A DNA stretch of 11,459 nucleotides, taken from contig JAQTMD010000034.1 of assembly GCA_028714595.1 (NCBI GenBank), positions 1-11,459 on the forward strand. Reading direction: 5' to 3'. Shown here in pieces: positions 6,144 through 11,459 of the stretch (position 1 is its first letter; every line of letters begins with the position of its first letter). The position numbers were made by a program, and so were the translations under genes. The stretch is from Candidatus Omnitrophota bacterium. GTDB taxonomy: Bacteria > Omnitrophota > Gorgyraeia > Gygaellales > Profunditerraquicolaceae. The notes under the pieces were generated by a model. It had not been told where the DNA came from. It made no database searches and saw only the letters and a list, made by a program, of their open reading frames with translations.

Positions 6144-7934
6144 ATGAGGCAGTACTTAAGGTTATTTAAATTTATACGGCCGCACCTGGGGTTGTTTATC
6201 CTGGCCGGCGGCAGCATGGTCCTGTCGGCGATTTTCGACGGGGTATCCCTGGGCATGATCATGCCGGTGGGTGACATCATCCTGACCGGGAAAAAGATCG
6301 TCCTGCCTGCTCAGACGCCGGAACGGTTAGTCCGGATGGCCGAGACCCTGAACGGGATCGACCGCGTCAGCCTGCTTAATTTCATGGCCATCGCCGTGGT
6401 GATACTCTTTGCGTTCAAAGGCGTCTTCGGGTTCCTGCAGGGGTATTTCATGAGCGATATCGCCCAGCGCGTGATCAGGGACGTCCGCTCCAGGCTCTTT
6501 GAGAAATTCCACGACCTCTCCCTCGACTATTTCACCTCCATGCGCGGCGGCGAGCTGATGAGCCGGGTGACCAACGACGTGCAGCTCATCGCCAATGCCA
6601 TCTCCTACGCGGCCACCGACCTCATCTATCAGTCGCTGCAGGTCGTGGTGTTCGCCTTCATGATCGTCTTCATCGACTGGAAACTCGCCATCTTATCCAT
6701 GATCCTGGTACCGGTCATCGGGTTCCCCATGGTGCGCGTGGGCAAGGTCATCAAGAAACTCGCTCTGCGCGGACAGGAGAAGATGGCGGACCTGAACTCC
6801 ATCCTCTACGAGACCATCCTCGGCGCCCGCGTGGTCAAGGCCTTCGGCACCGAGAAGGCCGAACTGTCCAAATTCAACGACGTCAATTCCATGTACTACC
6901 GGCTGTCCATGAAGTCCATCAAGCGGACGCTTTTGCTCGGTCCGGTCACCGAGGTCATTGCCATCGTCGCCGGCGTGGCTGTCTTGACCTGGAAGGGGAA
7001 AGAGGTCATCGCCGGCAAGATGTCGTTCGGGGCGCTCACCGTATCGCTTGCGGCGCTCCTGTCCATGGTCAGGCCGTTCAAAAAGCTTTCCCAGGTCAAC
7101 GTCCTTATCCAGCAGGCGCTGGCGGCAAGCACGCGCATCCACGACGTCCTTGAGACCAAGCCGACGGTCGCGGAAAAAGAAGGCGCGCGCCAGCTGTCCG
7201 GTTTCAAGGATACCATAGTCTTTGATAATGTCTGGTTCGATTACGGCTCGGCGCCGGTGCTGCAGGGCATAGAGCTTCGCATCCGCCGCGGCCAGGTCCT
7301 GGCTATCGTGGGCCCGAGCGGCGCGGGAAAGACGACGCTGCTGGACCTGGTGCCGCGTTTCTACGACCCCGTCAAAGGCAGGGTGCTCATCGACGGCATT
7401 GACGTCAGGGACGTCACGTTTAAATCGCTGCGCGCCAACATCGGCATCGTGACGCAGGAAACCATCCTCTTCAACGATACTATCCGCAACAACATCGCCT
7501 ACGGCATGCCCGGCGCCACCGACGGACAAATCGAGGATGCGGCACGAAAGGCGCACATCCACGAGGTGATAACGAAACTTGACGACGGGTATGCCACGGT
7601 CATCGGCGAGCGGGGATTGAGGCTTTCCGGCGGAGAACGGCAGCGCCTGGCAATCGCGCGCGCATTGCTCAAAGACGCGCCTATCTTGATCCTTGACGAA
7701 GCCACCTCGCAGCTGGACACGGAATCCGAGCGGCTGGTCCAGGACGCGATCAACCGCCTGATCAAGGGCCGCACCGTGCTGGTAATCGCCCACCGGCTCT
7801 CCACCATCAGGAACGCGGACCGCATCTTCGTGCTGGATGCCGGCAGGATCGCCGAAGAAGGCACGCACGAGGAGCTTTTGCGCACGGACGGGATCTACCG
7901 CAAGCTGTATCAGTATCAGGAGATCCAGGAATAG
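6144..7934 (+). CDS. msbA: MsbA-type ABC exporter (lipid A / LPS core flippase), fused membrane and ATPase domains
   Basis: The protein has 596 residues, typical of half-transporters that dimerise in the inner membrane and flip lipid A-core across it. The ABC_membrane domain covers about 15-315, with hydrophobic segments near 16-40, 77-100, 158-178, 180-198, 268-284 and 294-310. The ATPase domain follows: Walker A GPSGAGKTT (390-398), Q-loop Q438, signature LSGGE (494-498), Walker B ILILDEA with catalytic E519, D-loop SQLD (522-525) and switch H550. The D-loop reads TSQLD where TSALD is commonest. The neighbours (lpxB operon divergent upstream, Kdo and heptose genes downstream) support a lipid A/LPS substrate, although other lipid or peptide exporters share the architecture. 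The start follows a GAGAGACGG stretch that is only a weak ribosome-binding site. A strong promoter and the repeat block lie upstream. Confidence 0.88.
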   Translation: MRQYLRLFKFIRPHLGLFILAGGSMVLSAIFDGVSLGMIMPVGDIILTGKKIVLPAQTPERLVRMAETLNGIDRVSLLNFMAIAVVILFAFKGVFGFLQGYFMSDIAQRVIRDVRSRLFEKFHDLSLDYFTSMRGGELMSRVTNDVQLIANAISYAATDLIYQSLQVVVFAFMIVFIDWKLAILSMILVPVIGFPMVRVGKVIKKLALRGQEKMADLNSILYETILGARVVKAFGTEKAELSKFNDVNSMYYRLSMKSIKRTLLLGPVTEVIAIVAGVAVLTWKGKEVIAGKMSFGALTVSLAALLSMVRPFKKLSQVNVLIQQALAASTRIHDVLETKPTVAEKEGARQLSGFKDTIVFDNVWFDYGSAPVLQGIELRIRRGQVLAIVGPSGAGKTTLLDLVPRFYDPVKGRVLIDGIDVRDVTFKSLRANIGIVTQETILFNDTIRNNIAYGMPGATDGQIEDAARKAHIHEVITKLDDGYATVIGERGLRLSGGERQRLAIARALLKDAPILILDEATSQLDTESERLVQDAINRLIKGRTVLVIAHRLSTIRNADRIFVLDAGRIAEEGTHEELLRTDGIYRKLYQYQEIQE

Positions 7935-7944
7935 TTTTTTGGGG

Positions 7945-7973
7945 TTGCGCGGGAACCAAAAGTGTGATAGATT
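7945..7973 (+). promoter_or_regulatory. Possible weak extended -10 promoter before the heptose/Kdo operon
   Basis: TTGCGC (7945-7950) and TAGATT (7968-7973) are 17 bp apart with TG at 7965-7966. The matches are only 3/6 and 4/6. A start near 7980 would leave about 30 nt of leader carrying AGGAGAAAGG (7990-7999) before the ATG at 8011. Readthrough from msbA is an alternative, since no terminator is seen between the genes. Confidence 0.35.
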
Positions 7974-8010
7974 TGAAAGGTTGCAGTTCAGGAGAAAGGC
8001 GAAATCGAAG

Positions 8011-9045
8011 ATGAAGGACCTTACGAAGATCATTACAAAGTTCGCAAAGGCGCGGGTTTTAGTCATCGGCGACCTCATCCTCGACGAATACATCTGGGGC
8101 GACGTGGAGCGCATCTCTCCGGAGGCGCCCGTGCCCGTGGTCTGGGCCAAGAAACGCACCTTTGTCCCGGGCGGCGCAGCCAATGTCGCCAGCAACCTGC
8201 GCAGCCTCGGCGCGCAGGTGACGCTTGCCGGCGTGGTCGGTAAAGACGTTCACCGCGATATCATGCTCAAGGACCTTGCAGGACGCGGCATTTCCACGCA
8301 GGCGGTAATCGAGGAAGCGGGCAGGGTGACGACGCTCAAGTCCAGGATCTTTGCCCGGCACCAGCAGGTCGTGCGCGTGGACTGGGAGCACGTCGATCCC
8401 ATCGGCGGCCCGGCCAGGGAACGACTTTTGTCGGCGTGCGCGAAGGGCATCAAAAAAAGCGACGCGGTCATCATCGAGGACTACGGCAAAGGCATCTTTA
8501 CCAACGGCCTGCTCGCCGAGGTCATAGCGCTGGCCCGCAGCCAGGGCAAGATCATCGCCGTCGACCCCAAAGAAGACAATTTCGAATCCTATCAGGGCGT
8601 CACCGCCATCACCCCGAACCGCAAAGAGGCGCAGAACGCGATCCGCTACCTCAAGATGAAGGACGACCGCAACGAATTCAAGATCTACCACGACGGCCTC
8701 GCAAGCGCCGCGGACGTCAAAAAAGCCGGGTATGCCATCCTCAGGCACCTGAACCTTACGAGCCTCCTGATCACCCTCGGCGAGCAGGGCATGTGGCTGT
8801 TCACGAAGGACGGCGACGTGCATATCCCGACGGTGGCGCAGGAGGTCTTTGACGTCTCGGGCGCAGGCGACACCGTTATCGCCACGTTTACCCTGGGGCT
8901 CTGCGCCGATGCCCCGGCGCGGGAGGCCGCGCACATCGCCAATTTCGCCGCCGGCATAGTCGTAGGAAAGGTCGGCACTGCCACTACCACGCGCAGCGAG
9001 CTCATAGAAAGGATAAAACAGTTCCATGGAATCAAAGACAGATAG
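8011..9045 (+). CDS. rfaE1: D-glycero-beta-D-manno-heptose-7-phosphate kinase (stand-alone kinase domain)
   Basis: This PfkB/ribokinase-family enzyme phosphorylates heptose-7-phosphate at C1, a step toward ADP-heptose for the LPS inner core. The 344 residues from ATG 8011 carry GDLILDEYIWG (20-30), ISPEAPVPVV (35-44), GGAANVASNL (54-63), VDPK (184-187), ITPNRKEA (200-207), and the anion-hole/catalytic DVSGAGDT (281-288, base D287). An in-frame extension to 7837 would run through the msbA end without family similarity, so the start at 8011, after AGGAGAAAGG, is preferred. In E. coli this domain is fused to an adenylyltransferase (HldE). Here the gene stops after the kinase domain, so a separate RfaE2-type partner is expected elsewhere. 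A stretch at about 214-236 looks longer than in E. coli. The end overlaps kdsB by 20 nt. Confidence 0.93.
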   Translation: MKDLTKIITKFAKARVLVIGDLILDEYIWGDVERISPEAPVPVVWAKKRTFVPGGAANVASNLRSLGAQVTLAGVVGKDVHRDIMLKDLAGRGISTQAVIEEAGRVTTLKSRIFARHQQVVRVDWEHVDPIGGPARERLLSACAKGIKKSDAVIIEDYGKGIFTNGLLAEVIALARSQGKIIAVDPKEDNFESYQGVTAITPNRKEAQNAIRYLKMKDDRNEFKIYHDGLASAADVKKAGYAILRHLNLTSLLITLGEQGMWLFTKDGDVHIPTVAQEVFDVSGAGDTVIATFTLGLCADAPAREAAHIANFAAGIVVGKVGTATTTRSELIERIKQFHGIKDR

Positions 9046-9787
9046 GAGCGGCGTCGTCGGGATCATCCCTGCCAGGTACGGCTCGACGCGCTTTGAGGCA
9101 AAGGTCCTGGCGGATATCTTAGGCAAGCCCATGATCCAGTGGGTCTGGGAGCGTTCGCGTCAGTGCAGACTGCTCGACGAGGTCATCATCGCCTGCGACG
9201 ACGAGCGCGTTGCCGACGCGGCCCGCTCGTTCGGCGCCGAGGTGGTCATGACCGCCAAAGGCCATGCCTCGGGCACGGACCGCATCGCGGAAGTGGTCAA
9301 TCCCATGGACGTCAAGGTCGTGGTGAACATCCAGGGCGACGAACCGCTGGTACATCCCACGATGATCGACAACGTGGTCCTCGCAATACTCGGCGACAGC
9401 TCGATCGGCGTGGCTACCATCATCAGGAAGATCGAGGATCCCGCGGACATCGACGACCCGCACGTGGTCAAGGCGGTCAAGGACACCAACGGCTTCGCGC
9501 TGTATTTTTCCCGCGCCCCCATCCCGTTCCTGGCGCAGAGCTCCGAGGTAAAGAACCCGGTCTATTACAAACACATCGGCCTATACGGTTATTCCAAGGA
9601 TTTCCTTTTTACCTACAAGAATATCAAGCCGTCGGCGCTGGAGCGCATCGAGCGGCTGGAACAGCTGCGTATCCTGGAAAACGGCTACAAGATCAAGGTC
9701 ATCGAGACCACCCATGATACCATCGGCGTGGACACGCCCGAGGACCTGGCAAAGGCAGTGGCGTACCTGCAGAAAGAGGCGGCATGA
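9026..9787 (+). CDS. kdsB: 3-deoxy-manno-octulosonate cytidylyltransferase (CMP-Kdo synthetase)
   Basis: KdsB couples Kdo to CTP, giving CMP-Kdo, the donor for Kdo transfer to lipid A in the cytoplasm. Its 253 residues are the normal size. Motifs: IIPARYGSTR (13-22) at the nucleotide-binding loop, followed by K26 and LADILGKPMI (28-37); SGTDRIAEV (82-90); NIQGDEPLV (101-109), with the metal-binding D105; SRAPIP (162-167); YKHIGLYGY (181-189); the ERIERLEQLR stretch (207-216); and GVDTPEDL (234-241). The first loop reads TRFEAKVL where many homologues have TRLPGKPL, a moderate change beside the CTP site. The start lies 20 nt inside the kinase gene, with GAAAGGA (9007-9013) 12 nt upstream, a rather long spacing. 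The stop overlaps the kdsA start as ATGA. Confidence 0.96.
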   Translation: MESKTDRSGVVGIIPARYGSTRFEAKVLADILGKPMIQWVWERSRQCRLLDEVIIACDDERVADAARSFGAEVVMTAKGHASGTDRIAEVVNPMDVKVVVNIQGDEPLVHPTMIDNVVLAILGDSSIGVATIIRKIEDPADIDDPHVVKAVKDTNGFALYFSRAPIPFLAQSSEVKNPVYYKHIGLYGYSKDFLFTYKNIKPSALERIERLEQLRILENGYKIKVIETTHDTIGVDTPEDLAKAVAYLQKEAA

Positions 9788-10599
9788 CGCATCAGGTAAA
9801 AGTCGGGAAGGTGACCGTCGGAGGGCCGAGGGGCCTCGTGCTCATTGCCGGGCCCTGCGTGATCGAATCCGAATCGGCGTGCCTGGGCATGGCCGCGAAA
9901 CTCAAAGGCATAACCGAGGCGGCGGGCGTACCCCTGATCTTCAAGTCCAGCTACGATAAAGCCAACCGGCTTTCCGGGGACAGTTTCCGCGGGCCGGGCC
10001 TGACCCGGGGTCTTGAGATCCTGCACAAGGTAAAGCAGAAATTGAAGCTTCCTGTTTTAAGCGACGTGCACTGCCGGGAAGAGATCGACGCCGCAAAAAA
10101 GGTACTGGATGTCATCCAGATCCCGGCGTTTTTGTGCCGGCAGACGGACCTGGTCGTTGCCGCGGCAAAGACCGGCAAGGCAGTGAACATTAAAAAGGGC
10201 CAGTTCCTGGCGCCCTGGGACATGTTGCCCATCATCAAGAAGGTAGAGTCGACCGGCAACAGGTCCATCATCCTTACCGAGCGGGGTTTCAGTTTCGGAT
10301 ACAATAACCTGGTCGTGGATTTCCGCAGCCTGGGCATCATGGCGGGTTTCGGCTATCCCGTGGTTTTCGACGCCACGCACGGCATCCAGCTTCCCGGCGG
10401 CAAGGGAGGCTGTTCGGGCGGACAGCGGGAATTCGTCGAGCCTCTGTGCCGGGCGGCGGTCGCGTTCGGCTGCGACGGGCTGTTCCTGGAAGTGCACAGC
10501 CAGCCCGACTCGGCGCCGTGCGACGGTCCGAACATGATCGACCCCAAACAGCTTGAACGGCTCCTGCGCCAGGCAAAACGCATCGAAGGTGTGCTATGA
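9784..10599 (+). CDS. kdsA: 3-deoxy-8-phosphooctulonate (Kdo-8-phosphate) synthase, metal-dependent class
   Basis: KdsA condenses D-arabinose-5-phosphate with phosphoenolpyruvate to Kdo-8-phosphate. The 271 residues show IAGPCVIES (21-29), FKSSYDKANR (53-62), RGPGL (69-73), SDVH (93-96), PAFLCRQTDL (114-123), NIKKGQFL (135-142), TERG (165-168), FDATHG (195-200) and FLEVH (234-238). Four residues match the metal ligands of the metal-dependent class: C25, H199, E236 and D247. From memory these correspond to C11, H185, E222 and D233 of the Aquifex enzyme, all shifted by 14. The metal-free E. coli type has Asn at the first position. Translation is coupled to kdsB through ATGA at 9784-9787 and to kdsD through ATGA at 10596-10599. 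Confidence 0.97.
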   Translation: MTHQVKVGKVTVGGPRGLVLIAGPCVIESESACLGMAAKLKGITEAAGVPLIFKSSYDKANRLSGDSFRGPGLTRGLEILHKVKQKLKLPVLSDVHCREEIDAAKKVLDVIQIPAFLCRQTDLVVAAAKTGKAVNIKKGQFLAPWDMLPIIKKVESTGNRSIILTERGFSFGYNNLVVDFRSLGIMAGFGYPVVFDATHGIQLPGGKGGCSGGQREFVEPLCRAAVAFGCDGLFLEVHSQPDSAPCDGPNMIDPKQLERLLRQAKRIEGVL

Positions 10600-11459
10600 A
10601 GATCGCAAACCAGATACGGCGGGCCCGGCAGGTCCTGGATATCGAGGCCTGCGCCATACGGCATGTGAAAAATCGCATCGGTAAAGAATTCACGCGCGCG
10701 CTCGAGCTTATCCTGAAGTCAAAAGGAAGGGTGGTGGTCAGCGGCATGGGAAAGACCGGCATCATCGCCCAGAAATTCTCCGCGACCCTGTCATCCACCG
10801 GCACGCCCAGCCTTTTCCTGCATCTTGCCGAGGCGTCGCACGGCGACCTGGGCAAGGTGACCTCCGACGACGTGGTGATCATCCTGTCCAACAGCGGTTC
10901 CACGCAGGAGGTCAGGCAGCTGCTGCCGTTCTTGAAAAAGATCGGCTCGAAGATCATCGCCCTGACCGGCAATCCCGGTTCGATGCTGGCAAAGTACAGC
11001 GACGTGGTCCTGGACGTCTCGGTCAAGAAAGAGGCCTGTCCCCTGAACCTCGCGCCGACGGCGTCGACCACCGCAGCGCTGGCCATGGCCGATGCCCTGG
11101 CAGTCTGCCTTCTGGAGATCAAGGGTTTCAGGGAACGGGACTTCGCGCTCTTTCATCCGGGAGGGACATTGGGCAAGCGCCTCCTGTTGAAAGTGGAAGA
11201 CATCATGCGCACCGGCCGCCAGAACCCGATCGTAACCGGCGACAGGCGGGTATCCGAAGTGCTGTTGAAGATCACCCAGGCGCGCGCCGGCGCCGCCATC
11301 GTGGTCGATGCAAAAGGGAGGCTCTCCGGCATATTTACCGACGGAGACCTGCGCCGGCATTTAGAGGTGGATCCGAATTTAGCCGGGCGTAAGATAAAAG
11401 AAGTGATGACTAAAAATCCTACTTGTGTTAAGCCGGATATGTTGGCAGCTGAAGCCATG
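10596..11459 (+). CDS. kdsD: Arabinose-5-phosphate isomerase (SIS plus CBS domains), partial at the window end
   Basis: KdsD converts ribulose-5-phosphate to arabinose-5-phosphate, the first Kdo precursor. The frame starts at ATG 10596, overlapping the kdsA stop, with GAAGG (10585-10589) 6 nt upstream, and is still open at the last base (288 residues; about 325 is usual). The SIS domain spans about 35-180 with SGMGKTG (49-55), ASHGDLG (80-86), SNSGST (98-103) and NLAPTAST (151-158), followed by FHPGGTLGKRLL (186-197). A first CBS motif runs at about 203-262 (VEDIMRTG, FTDGDLRRHL), and a second begins near 268 (IKEVMTKNPT). GutQ is a close paralogue, but the kdsB-kdsA setting favours KdsD. Codons after about 11361 become markedly richer in A/T at the third position. 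Confidence 0.95.
   Translation, partial: MKIANQIRRARQVLDIEACAIRHVKNRIGKEFTRALELILKSKGRVVVSGMGKTGIIAQKFSATLSSTGTPSLFLHLAEASHGDLGKVTSDDVVIILSNSGSTQEVRQLLPFLKKIGSKIIALTGNPGSMLAKYSDVVLDVSVKKEACPLNLAPTASTTAALAMADALAVCLLEIKGFRERDFALFHPGGTLGKRLLLKVEDIMRTGRQNPIVTGDRRVSEVLLKITQARAGAAIVVDAKGRLSGIFTDGDLRRHLEVDPNLAGRKIKEVMTKNPTCVKPDMLAAEAM

Noticed and set aside
7934..7940. Intrinsic terminator after msbA, suggested by the T-run
   Set aside because: No GC-rich stem precedes the T-run; only a short GGAGATCC-like self-complementarity is present.
6693..8195. A 500-codon open frame on the minus strand opposite msbA and the kinase start
   Set aside because: It lies antisense to clearly recognised conserved proteins, has low-complexity Arg/Asp/His-rich content with no motif, and is explained by high GC at third codon positions. 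The same applies to other long antisense frames at 1043-1714, 2136-3104, 5165-6046 and 8059-9132.

Overview
The window is GC-rich and gene-dense and comes from a Gram-negative bacterium. It carries a block of lipid A, Kdo and heptose genes: lpxB, an msbA-type exporter, a heptose kinase, kdsB, kdsA and kdsD. Codon third positions are strongly G/C, which produces many long antisense shadow ORFs. The mix of single-domain heptose kinase, class II (metal-type) KdsA, a Gfo/Idh dehydrogenase beside lpxB and a kdsB-kdsA-kdsD order is what I associate with uncultured diderms such as Omnitrophota. This placement is inference, because no rRNA or universal marker is present.

Layout. (1) 2-187: the C-terminal end of an M48 (Ste24-like) zinc metallopeptidase. 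(2) 230-3488: a two-gene rightward operon. A predicted helical-repeat protein is followed, with an 8-nt overlap, by an HD-domain (HD-GYP-like) protein. Both start with the same roughly 135-residue domain of unknown function. A sigma70-like promoter at 195-223 sits so close to the ATG at 230 that the mRNA would be leaderless. (3) 3489-3944: a 456-bp gap between convergent genes, filled by two adjacent large imperfect inverted repeats (3500-3744 and 3751-3937). This is the least explained part of the window. (4) 6001-3945, leftward: a Gfo/Idh/MocA dehydrogenase, possibly GnnA-like, overlapping lpxB. (5) 6002-6143: a compact divergent control region with two overlapping back-to-back promoters and three copies of a short palindromic repeat in the msbA leader. 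(6) 6144-7934: an MsbA-type ABC exporter. (7) 8011-11459: a tightly overlapping operon of heptose-7-phosphate kinase, kdsB, kdsA and kdsD, the last cut by the window end.

Together the right-hand genes make and move the inner LPS. KdsD makes arabinose-5-phosphate, KdsA condenses it with PEP to Kdo-8-phosphate, and KdsB activates Kdo with CMP; the KdsC phosphatase is not in the window. The kinase feeds ADP-heptose synthesis, LpxB makes the lipid A disaccharide, and the exporter flips the product. The left-hand two-gene operon looks like an unrelated signalling module.
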